A program made the translations under genes and the position numbers. Of a stretch of DNA of 64,000 nt, positions 45,655-55,400 are shown piece after piece (within the stretch, counting starts at the first letter, position 1; the number at the start of each line of letters is the position of its first letter). The notes beneath the pieces are model-generated. The model made no database searches. It saw nothing but the letters and a program-made list of their open reading frames with translations, and was not told the DNA's origin. Source of the stretch: Fulvimarina manganoxydans (GTDB taxonomy: Bacteria; Pseudomonadota; Alphaproteobacteria; Rhizobiales; Rhizobiaceae). Where the stretch lies: assembly GCF_900176465.1 (NCBI RefSeq), contig NZ_FWXR01000009.1, positions 62,001 to 126,000 on the forward strand, given 5' to 3'.

Positions 45655-46434
45655 ATGAGCGACATCGCCCCCGCGCGGCCCGGCCGCTTTTCGATCCTTG
45701 CCAACCCGACGCGCTTTCTCGAGCTGTCGGGCAAGGTGCAGCCATGGCTTTACGGGCTGGCGCTTCTGGCGCTTGCGGCGGGCCTCGGCCTCGGCGTCGT
45801 CGCGCCCGACGACTATCAGCAGGGCGCCACCGTCAAGATCATGTTCATCCATGTGCCCTTTGCCTGGCTCTGCATGATGATCTGGACGGTGATGAGCGTC
45901 TCCGCGCTCGGAACGCTGGTCTGGCGCCATCCGCTGGCCGACGTCTCGGTCAAGGCGGCCGCCCCGATCGGCGCGGTCTTCACGGCCCTCGCCCTTCTCA
46001 CCGGCTCGATCTGGGGCCGGCCCATGTGGGGCACATGGTGGGTCTGGGACGCGCGGCTAACCTCGGTCTTCGTCCTCTTTCTCATGTATCTCGGCCTGAT
46101 CGCGCTCACTCGCGCCTTGGACGAGCCCGGCAAGAGCGCCAAAGCCGCCGCAATTCTCGTGCTGGTCGGTTTCGTGAACATCCCGATCATCAAATTCTCG
46201 GTCGACTGGTGGAACACGCTGCACCAGCCGGCCAGCGTCATGCGGATGGACGGGCCTGCGATGCCCGCCGCTTTCCTGACGCCGTTGCTTCTGTCCGCGC
46301 TCGGCTTCACGCTTCTGTTCTTCGCCCTGCACCTGACCGCGATGCGCAACGAGATCCTGCGCCGCCGGGTCGAGGCCTTGTCCCGGCTTGCCGCCCGCCG
46401 GGCCGAGACGCCTTCCAAGGAGGCGCTAGCATGA
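45655..46434 (+). CDS. ccmC: Heme exporter/CcmC cytochrome c maturation protein
   Basis: The product is 259 aa from ATG 45655. It has six transmembrane segments and a heme-binding tryptophan-rich WWD loop, GTWWVWDARLTS, with flanking external His residues (MFIHVPFAW and LHQPASVM). CcmC presents heme to CcmE at the periplasmic face. The usual ccmA and ccmB genes are not upstream; the preceding gene is cobQ. It overlaps ccmD by 4 bp. Confidence 0.95.
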   Translation: MSDIAPARPGRFSILANPTRFLELSGKVQPWLYGLALLALAAGLGLGVVAPDDYQQGATVKIMFIHVPFAWLCMMIWTVMSVSALGTLVWRHPLADVSVKAAAPIGAVFTALALLTGSIWGRPMWGTWWVWDARLTSVFVLFLMYLGLIALTRALDEPGKSAKAAAILVLVGFVNIPIIKFSVDWWNTLHQPASVMRMDGPAMPAAFLTPLLLSALGFTLLFFALHLTAMRNEILRRRVEALSRLAARRAETPSKEALA

Positions 46435-46616
46435 CCGGACCTTATGCCGCCTATATTCTCTCGGCCTATGGCTTTTCGGCACTCGCGATCATCGGACTCG
46501 CGCTCTGGATCGGGCTCGATTCCCGGGCCCAGAAGCGCGCGCTCGCCGATCTCGAAGCGCGGGGTATCCGGCGCCGATCGGCACGGTCCGACCAGACCGC
46601 GCCCTCTTCAAGGTGA
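46431..46616 (+). CDS. ccmD: Cytochrome c maturation small membrane protein CcmD
   Basis: The product is 61 aa, ATG overlapping the ccmC stop. MTGPYAAYILSAYGFSALAI gives one transmembrane helix, with a basic C-terminal tail (RRRSARSDQ) on the cytoplasmic side, the normal CcmD plan. It helps release CcmE from CcmC. It lies 6 bp before ccmG. Confidence 0.92.
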   Translation: MTGPYAAYILSAYGFSALAIIGLALWIGLDSRAQKRALADLEARGIRRRSARSDQTAPSSR

Positions 46617-46622
46617 TTTGCA

Positions 46623-47282
46623 ATGAGCGGACCATCCCCAACAACGGACGATCGTGGCATGTCGGCCGATGACACGCCACAAAAGGCGCCGGTCAAACGG
46701 TTTGCGCTGGTCGCCTTGCCGCTCGTCCTGTTCGGTGCGATCGCGGCCGTCTTCGGCATCGCCCTTCATCAGAATCAGCTTGGTCGGGACATCACCGAAA
46801 TTCCGTCGGTGCTGATCGGCAAGGCGGCCCCGAAGACGGTGCTTCCGCCGCTCGACGGGGTGACAACCGCCTCCGGTGCCCCGATACCGGGCCTCGATCT
46901 TGCGTCGGCGGAGGACGGTCGCCCTCTCCTCGTCAACGTCTTCGCCTCCTGGTGCGCCCCCTGCCGCCAGGAGCATCCACTTCTGATGGAGCTCGCCAAG
47001 GACGACCGCTTCCGGCTCGTCGCGATTAACTACAAGGACAAGCCCCAGAATGCGCGCGATTTCCTCAGCGCGCTCGGCAATCCCTATGAGGCCATCGGCG
47101 TCGACCAGAAGGGCTCGGCAACGATCGACTGGGGTGTCTACGGCGTGCCGGAGAGCTTCCTCGTCTCCCCCGACGGCACGATCCTCTATAAGCGCACCGG
47201 CCCGTTCACGGTGCAGTCGATCCAGGACGACCTTCTGCCGGCGGTGGAAAAGGCCATCGCGAAGCCTGCTCCGACATCCTGA
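46623..47282 (+). CDS. ccmG: Thioredoxin-like CcmG/DsbE
   Basis: The product is 219 aa with an uncleaved N-terminal anchor (RFALVALPLVLFGAIAAVFG). The thioredoxin fold carries the active site WCAPC (Cys111/Cys114) in LVNVFASWCAPCRQEHPLL, followed by GVYGVPESFLVSPDG. It reduces apocytochrome thiols in the periplasm. An open frame before the anchor (MSGPSPTTDD) is Asp-rich; the start at residue 13 (MSADDTPQ) is also possible. Confidence 0.95.
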   Translation: MSGPSPTTDDRGMSADDTPQKAPVKRFALVALPLVLFGAIAAVFGIALHQNQLGRDITEIPSVLIGKAAPKTVLPPLDGVTTASGAPIPGLDLASAEDGRPLLVNVFASWCAPCRQEHPLLMELAKDDRFRLVAINYKDKPQNARDFLSALGNPYEAIGVDQKGSATIDWGVYGVPESFLVSPDGTILYKRTGPFTVQSIQDDLLPAVEKAIAKPAPTS

Positions 47283-47318
47283 TCCAAAGCGCAAGCCGAC
47301 AGGCGACTTTGAAGGCGC

Positions 47319-48596
47319 CTACCGATCCTCGACCATGATCGCCCGATGGCCGATATCGGAGCGCCAGAAGCCATTGTCCCAGCGGACCTCGCCGATGATC
47401 TCATAGGCCTTGTGGGCCGCTTCGCGGACGCTCGGCCCCATGGCGGTGACATTGAGCACCCGGCCGCCCGTCGCGACCAGCTGGCCGTCCATCTGCCCCG
47501 TGCCGGCATGAAAGATCATCGCATCGTCGCCGGTCTCGGGCAGATGAGCGATCGGCGTTCCCTTGTCATAGGAGCCCGGATAGCCGTTCGAGGCCATGAC
47601 GACGGTCAGAGCCCGATCGTCGTGCCAATCGGCCTTGACCGAAGAGAGATCGCCCTTGGCCGCCGCCAGAAGGATCGGCAGGAGGTCCGATTTCAGGCGC
47701 ATCATCAGCACCTGGCATTCCGGGTCGCCGAAACGGACATTGTACTCGATCAGCTTCGGCCCGGTCTCGGTCAGCATCAGGCCCGCATAGAGAACGCCCT
47801 TGAAAGGCGCGCCGGCCTCGCGCATCCCTTTCATCGTCGGCTCGATGATCTCGCGCATCGCGCGGCGAAGCTGGGCTTCACTGAGAGAGACTGCGGGGGA
47901 ATAAGCGCCCATGCCGCCGGTGTTCGGCCCGCGATCCCGGTCGAAGGCGCGTTTGTGATCCTGGGCCGTTCCAAAGAAGACCGCACGCTCGCCGTCGCAA
48001 AGGCAGAAGAGGCTGGCCTCCTCGCCCTCCAGAAATTCCTCGATGACGATCTCCGCGCCGGGCCCGCCGAATTCGCCCTCGAAACAGGCATCGATCGCCG
48101 CCAGCGCATCGGCCTTGGTCTCGGCAATGGTCACACCCTTGCCGGCGGCGAGCCCATCGGCCTTGATGACGATCGGCATGCCGCGATCCTCGATCGCGGC
48201 CCGGGCGTCGGGCGCGTTGGTGAAGCGGCGGTAACGGGCGGTCGGAATGTCGTGGAGCGAGCAGAGATCCTTGGTGAAGCCTTTCGAGCCTTCGAGGCGC
48301 GCCGCCGCCGCCGAGGGTCCGAAGACGGCGATGCCGGCCGCCTCCAACGCGTCGGCGAGGCCGGCGACCAGCGGCGCTTCCGGCCCGACCACCACGAGGC
48401 CGATTGCCTTGTCCCGGCAGAAGGTCAAGACGGCATCATGATCGGCGACTTCGAGCATCGCCAAGGTCGCATGGGCCTTGATGCCGGGATTGCCGGGCGC
48501 GGCATAGAGCGTGCCGAGTTCGGGCGATTGTGCGAGCTTCCAGGCGAGCGCATGCTCTCTCCCGCCCGATCCAATGAGTAGGACATCGATCGCCAT
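47319..48596 (-). CDS. purD: Phosphoribosylamine-glycine ligase PurD
   Basis: The product is 425 aa from ATG 48596, with CGGAG 7 nt upstream. It has N-domain [20 protein letters not shown]-grasp motifs [36 protein letters not shown] and [13 protein letters not shown]. It makes glycinamide ribonucleotide in de novo purine synthesis. It converges with ccmG and is divergent from ubiA across 267 bp. Confidence 0.97.
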   Translation of the reverse strand: MAIDVLLIGSGGREHALAWKLAQSPELGTLYAAPGNPGIKAHATLAMLEVADHDAVLTFCRDKAIGLVVVGPEAPLVAGLADALEAAGIAVFGPSAAAARLEGSKGFTKDLCSLHDIPTARYRRFTNAPDARAAIEDRGMPIVIKADGLAAGKGVTIAETKADALAAIDACFEGEFGGPGAEIVIEEFLEGEEASLFCLCDGERAVFFGTAQDHKRAFDRDRGPNTGGMGAYSPAVSLSEAQLRRAMREIIEPTMKGMREAGAPFKGVLYAGLMLTETGPKLIEYNVRFGDPECQVLMMRLKSDLLPILLAAAKGDLSSVKADWHDDRALTVVMASNGYPGSYDKGTPIAHLPETGDDAMIFHAGTGQMDGQLVATGGRVLNVTAMGPSVREAAHKAYEIIGEVRWDNGFWRSDIGHRAIMVEDR

Positions 48597-48863
48597 CGAC
48601 TGACTCCGTCGCACAGACGCCATCCTGAAGCGACCGATTTCCAGGCCGGCGACGAAATCGCGTCTCGATTGTCTTAGAACGGATGGGAGAGCTCGCGCTT
48701 GTTCGCGCCAAGACCGCTCGGTCGATCCGTCGGGTTTTGCTGCGGCGATACGGTCAGCGGCCGCCAATGGTCAAGTGACGGTCTGCCGGGGCAAAGATAG
48801 AATTGTACAAAAATAAGGCAAAAAGGCTTGACTGCGGCGCCCCGAACACGCTCTTTCGGACCC

Positions 48864-49859
48864 ATGGCGAATCTGAATCAGACCATCGCGGGCCAATCTG
48901 ACCGCGTCGCGGATGCCCCTTCCGAAAGCTGGGTCTACCGCCTTCTGCCTCGCGGCATCTGGCCCTATGCCCAGCTTGCGCGCTGGGACAGGCCGATCGG
49001 TTGGCAACTTCTGATGTGGCCCTGCTGGTGGGCGGCGGCGCTCGCGCCGCAGGCAACGGCCTCAAGCGCGGTCCATACGGGCCTGCCGAGCTTCTGGCAC
49101 CTCTTCCTCTTTCTGGTCGGCGCGATCGCCATGCGCGGTGCCGGCTGCACCTATAACGACCTCGTCGACCAGAGGATCGACGCCGCCGTGGCGCGGACCC
49201 GCTCGCGCCCCCTGCCCTCGGGCCGGATCAGCCGGCGCGACGCCAAGCTCTTCATGGTCGTTCAGGCGCTGACCGGCTTTCTGGTTCTTCTCCAGTTCAA
49301 CATCTTCGCCATCCTGCTCGGCATCGCCTCGCTCGGCGTCGTCGCGATCTATCCCTTTCTGAAGCGCTTCACCGACTGGCCCCAGCTCGGTCTCGGCCTC
49401 GCCTTCTCCTGGGGCGCGCTGATGGGCTGGGCCTGTTATTGGGGCAGCCTGTCGCTCGCCTCGCTCTGCCTTTATCTCGGCTCGATCTTCTGGGTGATCG
49501 GCTACGACACGATCTATGCCCATCAGGACAAGGAGGACGACGCGCTGGTCGGCGTTCGTTCGACGGCGCGGCTTTTCGGCGAAAAGACGCGTCAGGCGAT
49601 CGTCATGCTCTACGGGACCGCGCTGACCCTCTTCCTCGTCGCCTTCCTTCTCACCGGCACATCGACGGCCGGTCCGAGCTGGCCGGCCTATGCGGGCCTT
49701 CTCCTCGGCGCTATGCAAATGGGTTGGCAGATCAGAAGCCTCGACATCGACGATCCGGATCAGTGCCTGGCGCTGTTCAAGTCGAACACGGCCTTTGGCT
49801 GGATCGTCTTCTTCGGGCTCGTCTTCTCCGCGCTCTGGACGTTGAGCTTCCCCGGCTGA
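48864..49859 (+). CDS. ubiA: 4-hydroxybenzoate polyprenyltransferase UbiA
   Basis: The product is 331 aa from ATG 48864. There are seven to nine transmembrane segments and both aspartate motifs: AMRGAGCTYNDLVDQRID and GYDTIYAHQDKEDD, the second with the DxxxD pattern. WDRPIGWQLLMWPCWW and RSRPLPSGRIS are typical. It prenylates 4-hydroxybenzoate in ubiquinone synthesis. It is divergent from purD and converges with the DUF971 gene. Confidence 0.96.
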   Translation: MANLNQTIAGQSDRVADAPSESWVYRLLPRGIWPYAQLARWDRPIGWQLLMWPCWWAAALAPQATASSAVHTGLPSFWHLFLFLVGAIAMRGAGCTYNDLVDQRIDAAVARTRSRPLPSGRISRRDAKLFMVVQALTGFLVLLQFNIFAILLGIASLGVVAIYPFLKRFTDWPQLGLGLAFSWGALMGWACYWGSLSLASLCLYLGSIFWVIGYDTIYAHQDKEDDALVGVRSTARLFGEKTRQAIVMLYGTALTLFLVAFLLTGTSTAGPSWPAYAGLLLGAMQMGWQIRSLDIDDPDQCLALFKSNTAFGWIVFFGLVFSALWTLSFPG

Positions 49860-49900
49860 CGCTCGGGCGGCGTGGCGGACGACACTCTGCTTGAAGCGCC

Positions 49901-50263
49901 TCAGTCGCGCGATAGGCCTTTCTCCCGAAGCTCGGCGAGATAGGTCTCCCAGCGCGCGTCGCGCTCCTCCGCCAGTTCGCGCAGATAGGTCCAGGTATAG
50001 ATGCCGGTGTCGTGGCCGTCGGAAAACAGGATGCGCACGGCGTAATTGCCGACCGGCGTGATATTGGCGATCGTCACCTGCCGCTTACCGAAGACCGTCT
50101 TGCGATCGGCCGGCGAATGGCCCCGCACTTCGGCTGAGGGCGACAGAACGCGCAGGAATTCGGCCGAAAGCATGGCCGGCTCGCGATCCGGCCAACCAAG
50201 CGTCAGAGTTGCCCGATCGCTGGCCACTCGGATTTCGTTGGGAGGTGTCGAGGCGGCTTGCAT
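49901..50263 (-). CDS. DUF971 protein
   Basis: The product is 120 aa from ATG 50263. One small beta-domain, [38 protein letters not shown] and [15 protein letters not shown], matches DUF971 (gamma-butyrobetaine hydroxylase N-terminal-like). The Cys/His residues of the zinc site in the dioxygenase relatives are largely absent. It is transcribed away from moaA. DUF971 proteins are often linked to Fe-S or molybdenum cofactor genes; the role is not known. Confidence 0.88.
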   Translation of the reverse strand: MQAASTPPNEIRVASDRATLTLGWPDREPAMLSAEFLRVLSPSAEVRGHSPADRKTVFGKRQVTIANITPVGNYAVRILFSDGHDTGIYTWTYLRELAEERDARWETYLAELREKGLSRD

Positions 50264-50487
50264 GGCAGGTCTTTCGCGTGGGACAAATCAGCGGCCCGCC
50301 GCGCCTTTTGGGGCATTTGACGAGCCATGGGCACGATCGAATTCCGCCGAAAGGACAGAGGCTTGGTCGAAGGGGGCGGCTTGACCCACCCCACGTGAGC
50401 TTCCACATTCGTGCGACGAATATATTCTTCGAGTACCGGTCCGGCGGGTCTGCCGCAAGTCGTGCCGCCGGCAAGAGACGCGAGTTG

Positions 50488-51606
50488 ATGACGAAAACCA
50501 CCCTGTTCCGCCAGGCCGGCCTGTCCGACATCCGCACGCCATCGTCGGCGCTGACTCCTGAAATGCGGTCGGAGGCGGCTCTCGAAGCGCATCGCACGGA
50601 TCTGGCGCCCGGCGAGATGGTCGATCCCTTCGGTCGCCATGTTACCTATGTGCGGATTTCGGTGACGGATCGCTGCGATTTCCGCTGCGTCTATTGCATG
50701 GCCGAGGACATGCAGTTTCTGCCCAAGCGCGACCTTCTCTCCCTGGAAGAGCTTGACCGTCTGGCGTCGACCTTCGTCGCCAAGGGCGTCAAGCGTCTGC
50801 GCCTGACCGGCGGCGAGCCGTTGGTTCGCAAGAATATCATGCATTTCATCCGCTCGCTCTCGCGTCATCTGGACAGCGGCGCCCTGAAGGAGCTGACGCT
50901 GACGACCAACGGCTCGCAACTGACGCGCTTTGCCGGCGATCTGAAGGCGGCCGGCGTCGAACGGCTGAACGTGTCCCTCGACACGCTGAATGCGGACAAG
51001 TTCAAGGCGATCACCCGCTGGGGCGACTTCGATCAGGTCATGGCCGGCATCAAGGCCGCCCAGGCCGCCGGATTGAAGCTGAAGATCAACGCCGTCGCCC
51101 TGAAGGGCTTCAACGACGACGAAATTCCGGCAATGATCGAATGGGCGCATGGCGAGGGCATGGACATGACCCTCATCGAGACCATGCCCATGGGCGAGAT
51201 CGAAGAGGACCGGACCGACCGCTATCTCCCCTTGAGCGAGGTGCGGGGCCGCCTCGCCGAGCGTTGGACGCTTCAGAATATCCCTTACAAGACCGGTGGT
51301 CCGGCCCGCTATGTGGAAGTCGCCGAGACCGGCGGGCGGCTCGGCTTCATCACGCCGATGACCCACAATTTCTGCGAAAGCTGCAACCGGGTCCGCGTCA
51401 CCTGCACCGGCACGCTCTATATGTGCCTCGGACAGGAGGACGCGGTCGATCTGCGCGAGCCTTTGAGAGCCTCGGAAGGCGACGAGCTCTTGTCGGATGC
51501 CATCGACCGCGCAATATCTCGCAAACCGAAGGGACATGATTTCGTCATAGACCGGCAGACGCGGGCCCCGTCCGTGTCGCGGCATATGAGCGTGACTGGA
51601 GGCTGA
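50488..51606 (+). CDS. moaA: GTP 3',8-cyclase MoaA
   Basis: The product is 372 aa from ATG 50488, longer than typical MoaA by a ~30-residue N-terminal extension. The radical SAM cluster is Cys63, Cys67, Cys70 ([10 protein letters not shown]) and the second Fe-S cluster [29 protein letters not shown] is the SAM-binding loop, and the tail ends in the functional SVTGG. It makes the cyclic pyranopterin precursor of molybdenum cofactor. It is separated by 5 bp from the next exported-protein gene. Confidence 0.96.
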   Translation: MTKTTLFRQAGLSDIRTPSSALTPEMRSEAALEAHRTDLAPGEMVDPFGRHVTYVRISVTDRCDFRCVYCMAEDMQFLPKRDLLSLEELDRLASTFVAKGVKRLRLTGGEPLVRKNIMHFIRSLSRHLDSGALKELTLTTNGSQLTRFAGDLKAAGVERLNVSLDTLNADKFKAITRWGDFDQVMAGIKAAQAAGLKLKINAVALKGFNDDEIPAMIEWAHGEGMDMTLIETMPMGEIEEDRTDRYLPLSEVRGRLAERWTLQNIPYKTGGPARYVEVAETGGRLGFITPMTHNFCESCNRVRVTCTGTLYMCLGQEDAVDLREPLRASEGDELLSDAIDRAISRKPKGHDFVIDRQTRAPSVSRHMSVTGG

Positions 51607-51611
51607 GCCCC

Positions 51612-52097
51612 ATGATCCGACTGTCCAGACCTTTGCTTCTAGCCGCGCTTGTCGCGGCAGCACCCCTCCTAGCCGTTCAATCGGCCGCGGCGGAGGACGT
51701 CAATTATGTGAATGAGCGCTTCGGCACGAGCGCCACATTCCCCGGCGAACGCTTCCCGCAGCCTCTCCCTGCCCCCACCAATGGCGACGGCCTCGGCTGG
51801 ACGGCGCCTAACGGGGCGGAAATCTATATCTATGGCCGCGACAATCTCGGCGGCGAGACCCCGCAGACCATCATCGCGAACCGCGCCGAGACCGACGAGG
51901 TCACCTATAAGGCGTCCGGCAAACGCTGGGCGGTGGTTTCCGGCTATCGCGACGGCAAGATCTTCTATGAGCGCTACATTCTTCGCGGCGATCTCATCCA
52001 TTCCGTTGCGGTCCGCTATCCGGAAGAGGTGCGCGAGATTTACGACCCGCTGGTCGGTCCGGTGACGATGAGCTTGCGCGGCCCGTCATCGTCCTGA
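51612..52097 (+). CDS. Exported hypothetical protein downstream of moaA
   Basis: The product is 161 aa with a signal peptide (RPLLLAALVAAAPLLAVQSA, cleavage after AAA). The mature part reads VNYVNERFGTSATFPGERFP and ends DPLVGPVTMSLRGPSSS; it has Tyr/Asp-rich strands (AEIYIYGRDN, GKIFYERYILRGD), suggesting a compact beta-fold. No family is recognised. It starts 5 bp after moaA, so they are probably co-transcribed, and a terminator follows. Confidence 0.75.
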   Translation: MIRLSRPLLLAALVAAAPLLAVQSAAAEDVNYVNERFGTSATFPGERFPQPLPAPTNGDGLGWTAPNGAEIYIYGRDNLGGETPQTIIANRAETDEVTYKASGKRWAVVSGYRDGKIFYERYILRGDLIHSVAVRYPEEVREIYDPLVGPVTMSLRGPSSS

Positions 52098-52121
52098 GCT
52101 TTTTATTGATTGAATCATGAC

Positions 52122-52154
52122 AAAACGCCCGTCAGCTGTGCCGGCGGGCGTTTC
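52122..52154 (+). terminator. Terminator after moaA/exported-protein unit
   Basis: AACGCCCG and CGGGCGTTT form a 9-bp stem with a 12-nt loop and TTT at the 3' side. The preceding AAAA gives some bidirectional potential, which suits the convergent gene at 52178. Confidence 0.85.
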
Positions 52155-52177
52155 GCATTCATCGACGTGACAAAGCC

Positions 52178-52678
52178 TCAGGCGAAAGCGCTTTCGCGTT
52201 CCGCCAGGCGATTGGCCGTGTCCCGGTTCTCGTCATAGGCGGCGATCACCGCTTCCGGCGTTGCCGACGCCGGCTCGCTCAATGTGTCGCTCGGCGTTGC
52301 CGGCCTCTCCACCTCGATCAGCTCATCCGCCGTGGACAAGCGGCCGAGCTCGGCCATGACCCGGCCGAAATTGGGGCTTCGCTCGGCCTCGATCGCGGCT
52401 TCGCGGGCGACATCCGAGGTCATGGCGAGAGCCAACGCTGTGTCCTCCGGGCTCGTTTCGGGCGGCGGCAACACCATGGCCGCATAGGCTGCCGACGAAA
52501 TCGCCGGCTTGGTGTCGGGCGCAACCGTCGGGGGCTGGGCCGTAAACCCATCAGGCAACGCATCCTTCGGACGGGCGACGGGCTGCTCGTCCTTCTTCTG
52601 CGCGGCGACGTCGACGACGATCGGTGTCGGGACCGGAACGACGACGGGCCACGACCCGAAGCTGTTTAAGAGATTCAT
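52178..52678 (-). CDS. Hypothetical Ala/Pro/Glu-rich protein
   Basis: The product is 166 aa from ATG 52678. The N-terminus reads MNLLNSFGSWPVVVPVPTP with hydrophobic/Pro-rich start. Most of the chain is low-complexity and acidic (PPPETSPEDTALALAMTSD), with possible helix near ERSPNFGRVMAELGRL. No enzymatic or membrane motif is recognised. Its coding status is supported by codon usage and by convergence to a terminator. Confidence 0.6.
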   Translation of the reverse strand: MNLLNSFGSWPVVVPVPTPIVVDVAAQKKDEQPVARPKDALPDGFTAQPPTVAPDTKPAISSAAYAAMVLPPPETSPEDTALALAMTSDVAREAAIEAERSPNFGRVMAELGRLSTADELIEVERPATPSDTLSEPASATPEAVIAAYDENRDTANRLAERESAFA

Positions 52679-52928
52679 CCTTCGATCCTTCCCTTTGAGG
52701 GATATCCGTCAGGAAGGATGTCGGAAAAGTTCGAAAAACCCCTTTAGCCCATTCGCGCAATTGAATCGATCGCCTGACGAATTCGTGAGGCGCGTCCTTC
52801 ACTCTGCCGGCGGTATCGATAACAAAGCTTACGGTCTTGCGAAAACGGAGGGGTGCTCCACCTTGATTTTCGGCGCCGAAAGGTTTGTCTTCCGGCCAAA
52901 ATCCGAATCCCGTCAGGAGCCCATCCGC

Positions 52929-54134
52929 GTGGCTGAATCCCTCACGGCATCGCCGCCCTCCGGCGCGCGAAAGCCCATGCTCGTGACCTTGATGGTCGCC
53001 TCGGCTCTGTCGCCGCTCGCCATCAACATCTTCATCCCCTCCATGGCCTCGATCGCCGGCGATCTCGGGACAGACGGCGCGACCGCCGGGCTCGGACTGT
53101 CGCTCTATCTCGTCGCTGTGACCCTCGTTCAGCTCATCGCCGGGCCGCTGTCGGACCGCTATGGCCGTCGGCCGATCATTTTGGGAGGTCTTGCCCTCTT
53201 CATCCTCGGCACAGTGTTCTGCCTCTTTGCCGAGACCATCGGCCTATTTCTCGTCGGCCGGGTCATTCAGGCAGCGAGCGCCACGGGCATTGCCCTATCC
53301 CGAGCGGTCGTGCGCGACGTCTATTCGCGCGAGCGATCGGCGGCGATGATCGGCTATGTGACGATGGGTCTTGCCGTCGCGCCGATGATCGGCCCGGCGA
53401 TCGGAGGGATCATGGACTCCGCTTTCGGTTGGGAAAGCGTGTTCTGGCTTCTCTTGATGCTCGGCCTCGTAACGATCGGCCTCGTCGCGATCGACCTGAA
53501 AGAGACCCACCCTGCCCTTGGCAGCCCGATGAGCCAGCAGATCGGAAATTACGGCAAGCTTCTGAGGGAACGCGTCTTCTGGATCTATCTCGGCATCGGC
53601 TCCTTCGTCACCGCCGCCTTTTTTGGTTTTTTGGGCGGGGCAACCTTCGTTTCCGTCGAGCTTCTCCATCTGACACCCGCCCAATATGGGCTGTGGTTCA
53701 TTCTCTGCCCGCTCGGCTATGCCATCGGCAATTTCATCACCGGACAAGTGTCTGAGCGCGCTGGAATCAAGCGGATGATGGTCATCGGCGCCGCCGTTTC
53801 GACCCTTTCGACAGCGCTTCTCGGCCTCGTCGTCCTTTTAGACTGGCTGGCCCCGATCACCCTCTTCGGACCGATGATCTTGCTCGGGCTCGGCAATGGG
53901 CTGGCGCTTCCATCGGCGACGGCCGGCGGGGTGAGCGTCAGGCTCGATGCCGCGGGGGCCGCTGCGGGCCTGCTCGGGGCCGGACAGATCGGCCTCGGCG
54001 CCGTTGCCTCCTCGCTCGCGGCTCATATCGCGACCGGTCCCTTCGCAACCCTCGGCCTTTCGGCCATCATGCTCGGCTCGACTCTGATCGCGCTCGTCCT
54101 GGCTCTCGCCGCCCCGCGCCTACGTCAAAACTAG
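52929..54134 (+). CDS. MFS multidrug exporter, Bcr/CflA-like
   Basis: The product is 401 aa from GTG 52929, with AGGAG at 52915-52919 (8-9 nt spacing); ATG 52980 is in frame but has no SD. Twelve transmembrane segments are visible. The antiporter motif GPLSDRYGRRPIILGG, FVASRAVVRDVYSRE-like LSRAVVRDVYSRERSAAMIG and NIFIPSMASIAGDLGT identify the DHA1 Bcr/CflA branch. Proton-driven drug or metabolite export is expected; the substrate is not indicated. Confidence 0.9.
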   Translation: MAESLTASPPSGARKPMLVTLMVASALSPLAINIFIPSMASIAGDLGTDGATAGLGLSLYLVAVTLVQLIAGPLSDRYGRRPIILGGLALFILGTVFCLFAETIGLFLVGRVIQAASATGIALSRAVVRDVYSRERSAAMIGYVTMGLAVAPMIGPAIGGIMDSAFGWESVFWLLLMLGLVTIGLVAIDLKETHPALGSPMSQQIGNYGKLLRERVFWIYLGIGSFVTAAFFGFLGGATFVSVELLHLTPAQYGLWFILCPLGYAIGNFITGQVSERAGIKRMMVIGAAVSTLSTALLGLVVLLDWLAPITLFGPMILLGLGNGLALPSATAGGVSVRLDAAGAAAGLLGAGQIGLGAVASSLAAHIATGPFATLGLSAIMLGSTLIALVLALAAPRLRQN

Positions 54135-54332
54135 CGGAGAGGAGGCACACAGATAAGTCGACTTTGTTTCTTCAGACAATCGCGCCCTCGGCGCATTCGA
54201 CGCCAGAACTGCACTTAATTCGATTGCATTAACACGAAAGACCATGGCAGCATTGCATCGATCCGCAGCATTGCCTTCTAAAGAGGCGCTTAGCCACCAA
54301 TGTTGCGGCCCAAATAAAACCAAGAGGTCCTG

Positions 54333-55127
54333 ATGCTCACCCGATCGATCCTTACTCTCATGACCGCCGGCTTTCTGGCGACAGTGCCCGCTCATGCCCA
54401 GGAAAGCGACGCCGACAAGGATTGGTCGACCGTCAGGATCGGTACCGAGGGCGCCTATCCGCCCTTCAACTATCTCGACGCCTCGGGCGAGCTGAAAGGC
54501 TTCGACATCGACATCGCCAAGGCGCTTTGCGATGCGATGAAAGTCGAGTGCACCTTCGTGACCCAAGACTGGGACGGCATGATCCCGGCGCTGCAGAACG
54601 ACAATTACGACGCGATCATCGCCTCCATGTCGATCACGCCCGAGCGCGAGGAGCAGATCGACTTCACCAACAAATACTATCAGACCCCGCCGGCGATCGC
54701 CGTGCCGAAGGATTCCGATATCGCCGGCACGACCAAGGAAGACTTGTCCGGCAAGGCGATCGGCGCTCAGGTCTCGACGACCCACGCCCGTGCAGCCGAG
54801 GCCTATTTTCCGGATGCCGAGATTCGTCAGTATCCGACCGCGGAAGAGTACAAGCTCGACATCGAATCGGGCCGGATCGATGCCGTCATGGACGACGTCG
54901 TGGTTCTCACCGAGTGGCTGAACAGCGATGCCGGCGCCTGCTGCAAGCTTCTCGGCACGCTGCCCGCCGATCCGGAAATCTATGGACGCGGAGTAGGCGT
55001 CGGCCTGCGCAAGGGCAATGACAAGCTGAAGGGCATGTTCAACGACGCGATCGCCACCATCCGCGAGAACGGCACCTATAAGACGATCCAGGACCAGTAT
55101 TTCGACTTCGACGTCTACGGCGGGTGA
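54333..55127 (+). CDS. Polar amino-acid ABC transporter, substrate-binding protein
   Basis: The product is 264 aa with signal peptide MLTRSILTLMTAGFLATV and AAGAGG 6-7 nt upstream. The family signature is VRIGTEGAYPPFNYLDASGE with GFDIDIAKALCDAMKVECTF, and ITPEREEQIDFTNKYYQTP. Sequence context (LAO/HisJ/NocT-OccT-like) points to basic or opine-type amino acids, but the ligand is not decidable. Two permease genes follow 273 bp later. Confidence 0.92.
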   Translation: MLTRSILTLMTAGFLATVPAHAQESDADKDWSTVRIGTEGAYPPFNYLDASGELKGFDIDIAKALCDAMKVECTFVTQDWDGMIPALQNDNYDAIIASMSITPEREEQIDFTNKYYQTPPAIAVPKDSDIAGTTKEDLSGKAIGAQVSTTHARAAEAYFPDAEIRQYPTAEEYKLDIESGRIDAVMDDVVVLTEWLNSDAGACCKLLGTLPADPEIYGRGVGVGLRKGNDKLKGMFNDAIATIRENGTYKTIQDQYFDFDVYGG

Positions 55128-55136
55128 CCTCTGCGC

Positions 55137-55159
55137 CACCTCGCCATGTCATGGCGGTG
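55137..55159 (+). other. Hairpin between binding-protein and permease genes
   Basis: CACC-t-CGCCAT and ATGGCGGTG form a stem with a GTC loop, 10 bp after the binding-protein stop. There is no T tract. Such stems often stabilise the upstream mRNA so that more binding protein is made than permease. Confidence 0.5.
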
Positions 55160-55400
55160 CCCGGCCAGGGAAAGGGTCGGGCATCTCTGTTTTGAGGTCG
55201 AACAAGGGCCGTAATGGGCTCTTCGACCTGTCCTTACCAACTGAGACCTTGGTCGTGGACCTTCCGCAAGACAATAAATTTCGAGACGAAGGCGTGCGAA
55301 TCGCGGCGGTCAAGACGAGGCCGTGCGTCCCGTTCCCGCGCCTGCCGCGAAGACTTGCAACTCGATCGAATGCGCCGGTCTCCGCAATGCGAGGCTCGCG

